Below are positions 1 to 7,755 of a stretch of DNA of 64,000 nucleotides, piece by piece (the first letter of the stretch is position 1; each line of letters starts with the position of its first letter). The stretch covers positions 1 to 64,000 of the forward strand of contig CAPYID010000004.1 of NCBI GenBank assembly GCA_948739805.1. The letters run 5' to 3'. Origin of the DNA: an uncultured Clostridia bacterium (GTDB lineage: Bacteria; Bacillota; Clostridia; TANB77; CAG-508). A program made the translations under genes and the position numbers. The notes beneath the pieces were generated by a model. It was given only the letters and a program-made list of their open reading frames with translations. It was not told the origin of the DNA and did no database searches.

Positions 1-12
1 ATCTCGCGTCTG

Positions 13-29
13 CCGTATTGCTAATACGG
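13..29. repeat. Perfect 7-bp hairpin at the relaxase break
   Basis: CCGTATT and AATACGG flank a three-base spacer. The hairpin spans the stop codon of the truncated relaxase and sits next to the palindromic repeat at 38-60. It may be part of whatever sequence replaced the relaxase C-terminus. Confidence 0.5.
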
Positions 30-455
30 AATTACTTTGCCCCTTATGGGCGCACCTACAAAATGATTATGATATGTGCCTGTATTGAAATGTGTTGCAA
101 CTAATACTTGGTGTTCTGCCCACATTTTCCTTGCAAGTTTTACTCCAATTTCGTGTGCAAGTTCTGGAGAAACTTCGCCTGTTTTAAAACTTTGATATGC
201 GTGATATGCGATATTTCCTGTGCATTTTCCAAACTTTTCTTGTGTCATTTTCATTTCTTCATAGGCTGTTTCGGCTTTACAATTTACTCCTGTTACATAC
301 ATTATTTTTTCTTTTTCATTAACTGTTTTCTCATTATTTTCTGCATATAATAATACTTGTTTTAGATTAGAAAATATCGTTTTTTCTGGGTTACTTGCAT
401 AATTAACTACTCGTGATAAGCTGTCTTTAACTGACCATATTTTTGTTGTCGCCAT
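21..455 (-). pseudogene. Truncated MOBP-type relaxase (N-terminal fragment)
   Basis: N-terminal 144 residues of a mobilisation relaxase, the enzyme that nicks oriT and leads strand transfer. The fragment has the usual opening (MATTKIWSVKDSLSRV, then an NPEKT motif) and reaches the metal-binding histidine motif (TGTYHNHF) near residue 130. Family members run to more than 400 residues, so the C-terminal half is missing. The last residues (GAPIRGKVIPY) do not look like relaxase and are encoded by a GGGCG palindromic repeat at 38-60. I chose the Met at 455 because it matches the family start; an upstream Met at 470 is possible. The start overlaps the end of mobC by 29 bases, as in intact mob operons. 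Probably non-functional. Confidence 0.8.
38..60. repeat. Diverged CCCCTACA-family palindrome inside relaxase
   Basis: A gccc-cttat-gggc palindrome followed by gcacctaca. It resembles the intergenic copies at 25641 and 47931 (cgccc-aaa-gggcg followed by cccctaca). It encodes the aberrant last residues of the relaxase fragment, so it marks the truncation point. Confidence 0.45.
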
Positions 456-750
456 CGTCATCATCTCCATTACTTTTTGAATTATAAATCACTAAAAAAT
501 TGTGTTCTATTATCTCTAAACATTCTTCTATTTGTTCTATATCTATTTTTAAAATGTCATTTTTTAATTGACATACTTGTAAATAAATTTGATAAAATTC
601 TTTATCTGGTATTGGATAAATTTTTTGTTTTAGTCCTGTTTTCCTTAAATAATTTGATAAAGATAAGTTACATTTTTTTGCTTTTTGCTGTAATTTTTTC
701 TTTTCATTTTTACTAACTCTTATACATATTTGTACTACTTTTTCTTTCAA
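427..750 (-). CDS. mobC: MobC-like relaxosome accessory protein
   Basis: A 107-residue protein with a basic ribbon-helix-helix-like N-terminus (KVVQICIRVSKNEKKKLQQK, then LSLSNYLRKTGL). This is typical of MobC proteins, which bind oriT and help the relaxase melt and nick it. The C-terminal half is helical and ends in a run of Asp. The start is TTG at 748-750: no ATG is available and a TAA lies in frame just upstream. It overlaps the relaxase start. With its partner truncated, it is probably a relic of a mobilisable element. Confidence 0.75.
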   Translation of the reverse strand: MKEKVVQICIRVSKNEKKKLQQKAKKCNLSLSNYLRKTGLKQKIYPIPDKEFYQIYLQVCQLKNDILKIDIEQIEECLEIIEHNFLVIYNSKSNGDDDDGDNKNMVS

Positions 751-789
751 AATTTTTTACACTTCCTTTCATTTTTTAGTTGGGGTTAT

Positions 790-860
790 AGGGGTGCAAA
801 ACCCCTTTCAGCAATAGTTGTCGGTTTTGTGTGCTATACAAAACCTATGCTCGCTACACT
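790..860. other. Candidate oriT: inverted repeats upstream of mobC
   Basis: Two perfect inverted repeats lie just upstream of mobC. GGGGT/ACCCC with a five-base loop is at 791-805, and GGTTTTGT/ACAAAACC with a seven-base loop is at 823-845. An inverted repeat followed by a nick region directly upstream of mobC-relaxase is the usual layout of MOBP oriTs. The nick site itself cannot be assigned by eye. Confidence 0.4.
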
Positions 861-904
861 GATAGATAAATCTATCAATGCAGATTTATAATTATCTTTG
901 ATTT

Positions 905-947
905 GCAAAAAAATAAACCTTATATCAATTTTTGATTCGATATAAGG
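905..947 (-). terminator. Terminator downstream of tnpV
   Basis: Perfect 9-bp inverted repeat (CCTTATATC at 918-926 and GATATAAGG at 939-947). On the minus strand it is followed by a T-rich stretch, 21 bases after the tnpV stop. Confidence 0.7.
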
Positions 948-967
948 CTATAATTTGATTTCTATTT

Positions 968-1351
968 TTAAATATATACATACTCGTTATAAATAATTTC
1001 CTCTGCTCTATTTTTAATATTATTCATTCTAGTTACCCATTCTAATTGATAACTTGCTTTTAAATCTTCTGTAACATTTTCTTGTTTAGCTAGTTTTGTT
1101 ATTAGACTTTCTAAAACTGTATTGCATTTCATATCTATTGAATGTAAATAAGTATCTAATTTTCCATTTAATAATAAGTTATTATATAAAACTTTGTTGT
1201 ATTGTTTAATGTATCTTAATCTTGCTTTTCCATATCTTCCAATCGTAAAATTTCTATCTTTTGTTATAGATAAATTAGGAAAATAATAATTTCCTTTTAA
1301 TGTATATGCTATTTCTGTTTTTTCATCAATATATTCTTTTTTTAATTCCAT
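968..1351 (-). CDS. tnpV: Transposon-encoded protein TnpV
   Basis: A 127-residue protein matching the TnpV family found in Tn4451/Tn4453-type and other clostridial mobilisable elements. Recognisable blocks are an N-terminal YTLKGNYYFPNL, a central IGRYGKARLRYIKQY, and a C-terminal LEWVTRMNNIKNRAEEIIYN. The length is normal for the family. Its biochemical role is unknown; it is a reliable marker of integrated mobilisable elements. It lies 21 bases after the cargo gene upstream, suggesting one transcript, and a hairpin terminator follows. Confidence 0.9.
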   Translation of the reverse strand: MELKKEYIDEKTEIAYTLKGNYYFPNLSITKDRNFTIGRYGKARLRYIKQYNKVLYNNLLLNGKLDTYLHSIDMKCNTVLESLITKLAKQENVTEDLKASYQLEWVTRMNNIKNRAEEIIYNEYVYI

Positions 1352-1372
1352 TTTCTATTACCTACCTTTTCA

Positions 1373-2002
1373 TTAATAATATAAATTTATAGTCCACTTA
1401 TTGCAATATAGACAACTAAATACTTCGTATCCACTAGGACAATTCTTATAATAGGTATCATTATCTATTTCATAATTTGTCCATTTATCGCCCCATTTTT
1501 TTATTTCTGCATTATATATTGCTATTGCCTCTACTTTTGAATTATACTAGTTACTATTTGAATGACTACATTTTGGTACATTATTGGTATTAGAATTTTG
1601 ATTTTTACTCTTATTTATTGGTGTTTCTTCTATTGCTACATCTCTTTTTTTCTCTGTAACTTTTGGCTGTGTAATAGTTTTGCTTTCTATTGTTTTTGTT
1701 GCTTCTTTGTTTACACTGTTTTTGTTGTTTTCACTTGTATTTGACTTTTTCACAATAGGTGTTGTTATCTTTTCATTTTCTATACCTTGTGTCTTTGTTT
1801 CTTGGTTTTGTGTTGTTTCTGCTTGTGCTATTGTATTTTCTATTTGCTCTATAATATTTTCTGGTGTTTCTTCTACATTTTTATTTTCTTCTTGTGTGCT
1901 AGTAGTAAAATCTACTACTTTTTCTCTTTTTTCATTTACTGCTCCATAATAACTAAAACTAGAAATCATTGCGACTATAATAATTACAATAATCTTTCTC
2001 AT
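1373..2002 (-). pseudogene. Secreted cargo protein interrupted by an in-frame TAG
   Basis: Opens with a signal peptide or membrane anchor (MRKIIVIIIVAMISSFSYYG), then about 110 residues of Glu/Thr/Lys/Asn-rich linker. The frame hits TAG at 1547-1549 after CSHSNSN, but the same frame continues for 57 codons with ordered sequence. That part contains EAIAIYNAEIKKWGDKW and a Cys-rich end (NCPSGYEVFSCLYCNKW) before a TAA at 1373. The Cys/His spacing (C-H then C, C, C) suggests a small metal-binding C-terminal domain. It is either a nonsense mutation (TGG to TAG would be a single change) or a readthrough site. Other genes here stop at TAG normally. Function unknown. Confidence 0.7.
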
Positions 2003-2348
2003 AATTCATTCCTCCTTACTTGTTTTTATTTTAGTCGCATTTCCTATATAATGCAAAGGTGCAATTTTTATTTTATTTAATATATATATTCTTTTCAGCT
2101 AGTAAAGAGTAAGTAATAAAAGGGGTTTGTAAGGGGGAATTATAAAAAAATACTCCCACAACTTTTGGGCATAATGCTAGTATAAAACCTTTTAAAGCTA
2201 AAAAATAAAGCATATTTCTATGCTTTACACTGGTTAAAAATTATTTATTTGATTTCTTTTCCCCACACTCCATATTGCTAATTCTTTTTATAAATTTTTT
2301 TGATTTTTTCCCTTTTTGCTAAAATTTTTATTTCAATCATTTTTATAA
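2003..2348. other. Gene-free flank of the mobile remnant
   Basis: No supportable gene. A hairpin at 2203-2225 (aaagcata, tttc, tatgcttt) is followed by T-rich sequence on the minus strand and could be a terminator. The stretch holds the presumed promoter of the secreted cargo gene and, beyond the hairpin, T-rich sequence leading to the rlmD-like remnant at 2349. Confidence 0.5.
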
Positions 2349-2438
2349 TTATTGATTTTTAGGCTTTTTTTCTTCTTTTAGACCTAGCACTGAGACTACT
2401 TCCACGTGTGTGGTATGTTTATCAATGTAAGATGATCC
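2349..2438 (-). pseudogene. rlmD/rumA 3'-end-like remnant, possible attachment site
   Basis: Directly after the acpP stop codon and in the same frame, 29 codons run open to a TAA at 2349. They encode a segment containing TTHVEVVSVLG and a Lys/Glu-rich tail. The HVE-V motif is the C-terminal signature of RlmD/RumA/TrmA 23S rRNA or tRNA uracil methyltransferases. The 3' end of that gene is a documented integration site for clostridial and streptococcal mobile elements. Lying exactly between the mobile remnant and the chromosomal FAS cluster, it may be the boundary (attL/attR) of the element. The match is short and remains an inference. Confidence 0.35.
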
Positions 2439-2678
2439 CTATTTATGTTCTTTTATGTATTCTACTACATCACCTACTGTTACAATTTTATCTGCATCTC
2501 CATCTGGAATTTCCATTTCAAATTCTTCTTCTATATTCATTACTAGTTCTACAATGTCTAAAGAGTCTGCTGATAAATCATCTACAAATGTTGCTTCTTC
2601 TTTTACATTTTCTTCATCTACTCCTAATTGTTCAATTATTATTTTCTTTAATTTTTCAAAAATATCTTCTCTATTCAT
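2439..2678 (-). CDS. acpP: Acyl carrier protein
   Basis: A 79-residue acidic protein with the phosphopantetheine motif [10 protein letters not shown]; Ser39 should carry the prosthetic group. It shuttles growing acyl chains between the FAS II enzymes encoded upstream. Length and helix pattern are normal. It is the last gene of the FAS cluster in transcription order, 27 bases after fabI, whereas in many clostridia acpP is at the front next to fabH or fabK. Confidence 0.97.
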   Translation of the reverse strand: MNREDIFEKLKKIIIEQLGVDEENVKEEATFVDDLSADSLDIVELVMNIEEEFEMEIPDGDADKIVTVGDVVEYIKEHK

Positions 2679-2705
2679 TTTTTTCTCCTTACATTTATAA
2701 TTTTC

Positions 2706-3479
2706 CTATACACCCATGATATTATATCCACTATCTGCATATATAACTTGCCCTGTGATAGCTTCTGACATTTCACTTAATAAAAATGTTGCAACGTTTC
2801 CAACTTGTATTGTTGTTACATTTCTATGTAATGGTGCTTTTTCTTCTACTACTGTTAAAATTGTTGAAAAGTCTTTTATTCCTTTTGCTGATAGTGTTTT
2901 AATAGGTCCTGCTGAAATAGCGTTTACTCTTATTCCTTCTTTTCCTAAATTTTCTGCTAGATATCTAACGCTTGCCTCTAATGCTGCTTTGGCAATTCCC
3001 ATTACATTATACCCTTCTAATACTTTTGTAGAACCATGATATGTTAATGTTATTAGGTTTGCATTTTCGTTTAACATATCTATTTCTTTTGCTATTCTTG
3101 ATACAAGTACAAATGAATAAGCACTTACATCAACTGCATGAGAATATCCTTCTTTACTTGTATATATGAAATCATTGTGCAAGTCTTCAGTATTTGCATG
3201 TGCAATGGCATGTACTATACCATCTATTTTTCCATTTTCTTCTTTTATTTTGTTAAATACTTCTTTTACTAATTCATCTTCTGATGCTCCATCTAATACA
3301 TATGCTTTACTTCCTTCAAATTCTCCTATTAATTCTTCTATTTTTTCTTTGTTTTCTTCTCCCATATATGTAAATATTAATTTTGCCCCATTTTCATATG
3401 CTGATTTGGCAATTCCATATGCTATACTCCATTTATTTCTTATTCCCATAATTAATATTTTTCTGTCTTTTAATAACAT
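2706..3479 (-). CDS. fabI: Enoyl-ACP reductase (NADH), FabI type
   Basis: Catalyses the last step of each elongation cycle, reducing trans-2-enoyl-ACP. The short-chain reductase fold shows an N-terminal nucleotide-binding loop (GIRNKWSIAYGIA) and the FabI active-site spacing Y-x6-K (YNVMGIAK), then VRYLAENLGKEGIRVNAIS. This is not a flavin FabK, the isozyme common in clostridia, so the strain may be sensitive to FabI inhibitors such as triclosan unless another isozyme exists elsewhere. 257 residues is normal. The next gene upstream is accA. Confidence 0.95.
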   Translation of the reverse strand: MLLKDRKILIMGIRNKWSIAYGIAKSAYENGAKLIFTYMGEENKEKIEELIGEFEGSKAYVLDGASEDELVKEVFNKIKEENGKIDGIVHAIAHANTEDLHNDFIYTSKEGYSHAVDVSAYSFVLVSRIAKEIDMLNENANLITLTYHGSTKVLEGYNVMGIAKAALEASVRYLAENLGKEGIRVNAISAGPIKTLSAKGIKDFSTILTVVEEKAPLHRNVTTIQVGNVATFLLSEMSEAITGQVIYADSGYNIMGV

Positions 3480-3526
3480 CCTTTTTTCCTCCTATATTTT
3501 TAATAAGTCCTTTTACATTATAACTA

Positions 3527-4348
3527 TCAATGCTCACTTATGCAAATATATTGTCCCATATTTCTAAATTTGTTATATCTGCTTTGAACAATATCTTCTG
3601 TATCTAATTTATTCATTTCTATTATAGTAGAATTTATTTCTTTTTTTAGATTGCTTGCTATTTTCTTAAAGTTTTCTTCATTGTCTTCTTTTGGCTCTTT
3701 TATTACTTTGTCAATTACTTTTAAATCATATAAATCTTTTGCTGTTAATTTCATTTTTTCTGCCGCTTCTTTATATCTTGAGGAATCTTTCCATAAGATA
3801 CTACTATATCCTTCTGGAGAAAGAATAGAATAAATTGCATTTTCTAGCATAATAACTTTATTTGCAACTCCTATTGCTAATGCTCCTCCACTTGAACCTT
3901 CTCCTATGACTATTGCTATTATTGGCACTTTTAATTTTGCCATTTCAAACATGGATTTTGCTATTGCTTCTCCTTGTCCTCTTTCTTCTGCCCCAATTCC
4001 TGGATATGCTCCTTTTGTATCTATGAAAGTTATTACTGGTCTTTTAAATTTTTCTGCTTGCTTCATAAATCTTATTGCTTTTCTATAACTTTCAGGATTT
4101 GGCATTCCAAAGTTTCTTTCAATATTTTCTTTTGTTGTTCTTCCTTTTTGCTCTGCAATTATTGTGAAATTTCTATCTCCCATTCTTCCTAATCCACAAA
4201 CAATTGCTTTATCATCTTTGAAGTTCCTATCTCCATGTAATTCTATAAATTCATCAAATATATTTTCTATATAGTCTAGTGCCGTTTTTCTTTTAGGATT
4301 TCTTGCTATCTCTACTCTTTCCCATGCAGTTGTCCTTTCATTCGCCAT
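3527..4348 (-). CDS. accA: Acetyl-CoA carboxylase carboxyltransferase, alpha subunit
   Basis: A 273-residue alpha half of the carboxyltransferase, which with AccD moves CO2 from carboxybiotin to acetyl-CoA. Typical sequence includes the oxyanion region (GEGSSGGALAIGVANK), FIDTKGAYPGIGAEERGQ and SPEGYSSILWKD. It is slightly shorter than the E. coli protein, as usual for Firmicutes. The four acc genes (accB, accC, accD, accA) are all in this cluster and presumably co-transcribed. Confidence 0.97.
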   Translation of the reverse strand: MANERTTAWERVEIARNPKRKTALDYIENIFDEFIELHGDRNFKDDKAIVCGLGRMGDRNFTIIAEQKGRTTKENIERNFGMPNPESYRKAIRFMKQAEKFKRPVITFIDTKGAYPGIGAEERGQGEAIAKSMFEMAKLKVPIIAIVIGEGSSGGALAIGVANKVIMLENAIYSILSPEGYSSILWKDSSRYKEAAEKMKLTAKDLYDLKVIDKVIKEPKEDNEENFKKIASNLKKEINSTIIEMNKLDTEDIVQSRYNKFRNMGQYICISEH

Positions 4349-4376
4349 TATTTATTTTCCCCTTTCCTATTTGCTT

Positions 4377-4401
4377 GGGTACCGTGCACTGTGCCGGTTC
4401 C
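4377..4401. repeat. GTGCACTGTGCC-type palindromic repeat between accA and accD
   Basis: GGTACCGTGCACTGTGCCGG-like palindrome in the 72-base accA-accD gap, where these genes usually abut. It shares GTGCACTGTGCC with the alr-ddl gap copy at 18662-18682. Confidence 0.55.
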
Positions 4402-4420
4402 AATCTAATTGCCATTATTT

Positions 4421-5257
4421 TCAACTATGAAATTTTATTAATTTATATAGTGTATCCTTTAAGTTTCTTCTTTCCACTATCTTATCTATAAATCCATGTT
4501 CTAATAAAAATTCCGCTGTTTGGAAACCTTCTGGTAATGATTCTCCTATTGTTTGTTCTATAACTCTCTGTCCTGCAAAGCCTATCATAGCTTTTGGTTC
4601 TGCTAAAATTATATCGCCAAGACTTGCAAATGATGCTGTAACTCCACCATAGGTTGGATCTGTTAAAACTGATATATATAATAGTCCTGCTTCATCTAGT
4701 TTTGTAAGTGCTGCTGTTGTTTTTGCCATTTGCATTAAAGAGATTATACCTTCTTGCATTCTTGCTCCACCTGATACAGAAAATATGATTAGTGGTAATT
4801 TTTGCTTTACTGCTTGTTCTATACTATATGTTATCTTTTCTCCTACTACAACTCCCATACTTCCCATTAAAAATCCACTGTCCATTATGCATATTACTAC
4901 TTTTTCTCCATTAATGTTTCCTGTTCCACAGCTTACTGCCTCTTCTAAACCAGTTTTTTCTCTTAGGCTTTTTAGTTTTTTAGGATAATCCTCTAATTCT
5001 AATGGATTTGTTGTTTCAATATTTAATTCAAATCTTTCATATGTTCCTTCATCTATTATTAGTTCTAGCCTTTTTCCTATATGCATTCTAAAGTAATGTC
5101 CACAGTTAGGACATATGTTTAAATTTTCTCTAACTGTTTCTTTATATATAATTTCTTTGCAATTATCACATTTAATCCATTTACCTATTGGTATATCTAT
5201 GTTGGCTTTTTTATTTTTAGCAGTGGTTTCTCTTTTCTTTATTTTATCGACTATCAT
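4421..5257 (-). CDS. accD: Acetyl-CoA carboxylase carboxyltransferase, beta subunit
   Basis: A 278-residue beta half of the carboxyltransferase. The N-terminal zinc ribbon has Cys30, Cys33, Cys49 and Cys52 (CDNC, then CPNC). The crotonase-like core follows with SVSGGARMQEGIISLMQMAK and TDPTYGGVTASFASLGD. The sequence is complete with normal family length. It is separated from accA by a 72-base gap holding a palindromic repeat, and from accC upstream by 31 bases. Confidence 0.97.
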   Translation of the reverse strand: MIVDKIKKRETTAKNKKANIDIPIGKWIKCDNCKEIIYKETVRENLNICPNCGHYFRMHIGKRLELIIDEGTYERFELNIETTNPLELEDYPKKLKSLREKTGLEEAVSCGTGNINGEKVVICIMDSGFLMGSMGVVVGEKITYSIEQAVKQKLPLIIFSVSGGARMQEGIISLMQMAKTTAALTKLDEAGLLYISVLTDPTYGGVTASFASLGDIILAEPKAMIGFAGQRVIEQTIGESLPEGFQTAEFLLEHGFIDKIVERRNLKDTLYKLIKFHS

Positions 5258-5288
5258 TGTTTTTCTCCTTATAAGATTTTAAATATAT

Positions 5289-6626
5289 TTAAAATTTTTC
5301 TTTGTCAATGAAAGATGTATCATAATTCCCTCTGATGAAATTGGGGTTTTTTATAATACTAAAAAGGAAGTCTCTATTAGTATCTACACCATCTATAACT
5401 AATTCCTCTAATGCTCTTTTCATTTTTGCTATTGCTTCATTTCTTGTGTTACCAAATACTATGATTTTTGCAATCATTGAATCATAATTAGGTGGAATTA
5501 TATAACCATTATATATTGCGGTATCAATTCTTATGCCATTTCCTCCTGGTAAATTTATTTCTTTTATTTGACCTGGACTTGGCATAAAATTTTTATTAGG
5601 ATTTTCTGCATTTATTCTACATTCTATTGAATGTCCTCTAAATTCTATTTCTTTTTGTTTGAATTTTAGTTCTTCTCCTGCTACTATCCTTATTTGCTCT
5701 TTTACTATGTCTATTCCTGTTCTCATTTCTGTTATTGGATGTTCAACTTGTATTCTTGTATTCATTTCCATAAAGTAAAAATTTTTATCACTATCTACTA
5801 AAAATTCTACTGTTCCACAACTCGTATATCCTGCAATTTTTGCAGCTTTTACTGCTGCATTTCCCATTTTGTTTCTTAGCTTTTCGTCTACTACTGTTGA
5901 TGGGGTTTCTTCAATTAGTTTTTGGTGTTTTCTTTGTATTGTACAGTCTCTTTCTCCTAAATGAACTACATTTCCATGTTCATCTGCTAATATTTGAATT
6001 TCTACATGTCTAGGATTTTTTATGAATTTCTCTATATAGATTTCATCATCGTTAAAGGAGATTTTTGCTTCTTGCTTTACTATATTATAGTTAGTTTCTA
6101 ACTCATCTTTATTATTAGCAATTCTTATTCCTTTTCCTCCGCCTCCTGCTGCTGCTTTTAGCATAACTGGATAACCTATTTTTTCGGCAATTATTATTGC
6201 ATCTTTTAATCCTTTTACACTTCCATCTGAGCCAGGTATAACTGGAACTCCAGCTTCTTTCATTAATTCTTTACTATTTGATTTATTTCCTAGTAAATCT
6301 ATAACTTTAGAGTTAGGTCCTATAAATTTTATATTAGATTCTTCACATATTTTTGCAAATTGAGCATTTTCAGAGAGAAATCCAAATCCTGGATGAATAC
6401 TGTCTGCTCCTGTTATATATGCCGATTCTATAATGTTTTTTATGTTTAGATAACTTTTTTGTGGCTCTGCTGGTCCTATACATATTGCTTCATCTGCTAG
6501 ACGTGTATGTAAAGCATTTTTATCTGCTTCTGAGTATATTGCTACTGTTTTTATGTTCATTTCTTTACATGCCCTTATTATTCGTACTGCAATTTCTCCT
6601 CTGTTTGCAATTAATATTTTGTTCAT
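5289..6626 (-). CDS. accC: Biotin carboxylase subunit of acetyl-CoA carboxylase
   Basis: A 445-residue ATP-grasp enzyme that carboxylates the biotin on AccB using ATP and bicarbonate. Visible motifs are the N-terminal KILIANRGEIAVRIIRACKE, the glycine-rich ATP loop (KAAAGGGGKGIRIA), ERDCTIQRKHQKLIEE, and MEMNTRIQVEHPITEM. Length is normal and nothing is missing. It lies between accD and fabZ in the same orientation. Confidence 0.98.
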   Translation of the reverse strand: MNKILIANRGEIAVRIIRACKEMNIKTVAIYSEADKNALHTRLADEAICIGPAEPQKSYLNIKNIIESAYITGADSIHPGFGFLSENAQFAKICEESNIKFIGPNSKVIDLLGNKSNSKELMKEAGVPVIPGSDGSVKGLKDAIIIAEKIGYPVMLKAAAGGGGKGIRIANNKDELETNYNIVKQEAKISFNDDEIYIEKFIKNPRHVEIQILADEHGNVVHLGERDCTIQRKHQKLIEETPSTVVDEKLRNKMGNAAVKAAKIAGYTSCGTVEFLVDSDKNFYFMEMNTRIQVEHPITEMRTGIDIVKEQIRIVAGEELKFKQKEIEFRGHSIECRINAENPNKNFMPSPGQIKEINLPGGNGIRIDTAIYNGYIIPPNYDSMIAKIIVFGNTRNEAIAKMKRALEELVIDGVDTNRDFLFSIIKNPNFIRGNYDTSFIDKEKF

Positions 6627-6701
6627 TTTTGTTTTTCATCTCCTTTTATAAATTAGATGTTAGAGATTAGATTTTCGGGTCATCCTCTGAAGGGCGGACG
6701 A

Positions 6702-7124
6702 CTACACAATGGCGAAGGTTAGTTCACCCTTAGCTACTATCTTATCTTCTACTGTTGCAATTGCTTCTCCTACTCCTATTGGTCCTTTTCTTTTTATTAT
6801 TTTTACTTCTAGTTTTAGTCTATCTCCTGGTGTTACCATTTTTTTGAATTTCATTTTGTCAATTCCTCCAAATAATGCATTTTTTCCTTTGTTTTCTTCC
6901 ATTGATAAAATCGCTATTGCTCCAGTTTGTGCTAGACTTTCTGCTATTAATACTCCTGGCATTATTGGGTTTCCTGGAAAGTGTCCTTTAAAATACCATT
7001 CGCTTTCGTCTACATTCTTATAACCAATAGCACTTTCTCCTGGAGTATATTCTTCTATTTCATCTATCATTAAAAATGGTTCCCTTTGTGGGATTATTTT
7101 CTTTATTTCTTCTTTATTTAACAT
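6702..7124 (-). CDS. fabZ: 3-hydroxyacyl-ACP dehydratase FabZ
   Basis: A hotdog-fold enzyme dehydrating beta-hydroxyacyl-ACP. The catalytic region is GHFPGNPIMPGVLIAESLAQ, with the catalytic His and the conserved Glu. I placed the start at 7124 because the earlier ATG at 7142 overlaps an AAGGAG ribosome site ideally spaced for the second Met (MLNKEEIKKIIPQ). The resulting 140 residues fit the family. The last codons and stop border a GC-richer stretch (6675-6710) with some resemblance to the dispersed palindromes. Confidence 0.96.
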   Translation of the reverse strand: MLNKEEIKKIIPQREPFLMIDEIEEYTPGESAIGYKNVDESEWYFKGHFPGNPIMPGVLIAESLAQTGAIAILSMEENKGKNALFGGIDKMKFKKMVTPGDRLKLEVKIIKRKGPIGVGEAIATVEDKIVAKGELTFAIV

Positions 7125-7144
7125 GTGTTTCTCCTTATACATTT

Positions 7145-7594
7145 TTATTTTATGACGAACAATGGTGTACCATACTCCACTGTATCTCCGTCTTTTACTA
7201 AAATTTCTGTTATTTTTCCAGAGAATTCTGATTCTATTTCATTCATTAATTTCATAGCCTCTATTATACATAGTGTTTCTCCTTTTGTAACTTCTTTTCC
7301 TATTTGTACATAAGAATCAGAGGTTGGAGATGGTTTTATGTAAAAGGTTCCAACCATTGGAGATTTTACTATGTTACCTTGTATTTCTTCTGTGTTTATT
7401 TGTGTAGTTATTTCCTCGTTTGTTGTTTTAGTTTCTATTGATTTTGTTACATTTTGAGGGCAATTAATGTTTGCCTCTACATTTGTTTGTTTCTTCATAC
7501 TGATTTTTGTTCCATCTGGGAATTCAATATCTATGTCTGTTAATTTTGAGTTTCCCATGTCTTCCATTAATTGTTTTATTTTTTCATATTCCAT
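7145..7594 (-). CDS. accB: Biotin carboxyl carrier protein of acetyl-CoA carboxylase
   Basis: 149 residues: an N-terminal region, a variable Thr/Asn-rich linker at about 35-70, and a C-terminal biotinyl domain. The biotin attachment motif is EAMKLMNEI, with Lys115 as the acceptor. BirA, encoded further up the same cluster, should attach the biotin. Twenty bases separate it from fabZ. A foldback repeat fills the gap to fabF. Confidence 0.96.
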   Translation of the reverse strand: MEYEKIKQLMEDMGNSKLTDIDIEFPDGTKISMKKQTNVEANINCPQNVTKSIETKTTNEEITTQINTEEIQGNIVKSPMVGTFYIKPSPTSDSYVQIGKEVTKGETLCIIEAMKLMNEIESEFSGKITEILVKDGDTVEYGTPLFVIK

Positions 7595-7643
7595 TTTTAT
7601 TCCTCCATTAAATAATCTATTTTTTAGTATTACTTTGAATTTG

Positions 7644-7755
7644 GAAAAGAATCGTTATTTGGCTAGGCGTTCAAGAAAGAAATACCGGAAGTGTACGTGT
7701 GTACGTTGAGGATTTTCTTTTGATGAACAACAACGCCAAATGGCGATTATTTTTC
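7644..7755. repeat. 112-base foldback element between accB and fabF
   Basis: Imperfect inverted repeat. The left arm begins GAAAAGAATCGTTATTTGGC; the right arm, read in reverse, begins GAAAAATAATCGCCATTTGGC. An inner pair (AAGAAAGAAAT against ATTTTCTTTT) and a GTAC core complete the structure. Its right arm overlaps the restored 3' end of fabF and supplies the stop codon at 7747. Confidence 0.65.

Noticed and set aside
6675..6710. GGGCGGACGACTACACA near the fabZ stop as a further CCCCTACA-family repeat
   Set aside because: Only partial resemblance and no clear paired arm; it contributes fabZ codons.
7644..7755. Short frames across the accB-fabF gap as small basic proteins
   Set aside because: The frames come from the arms of the foldback element and lack ribosome sites.
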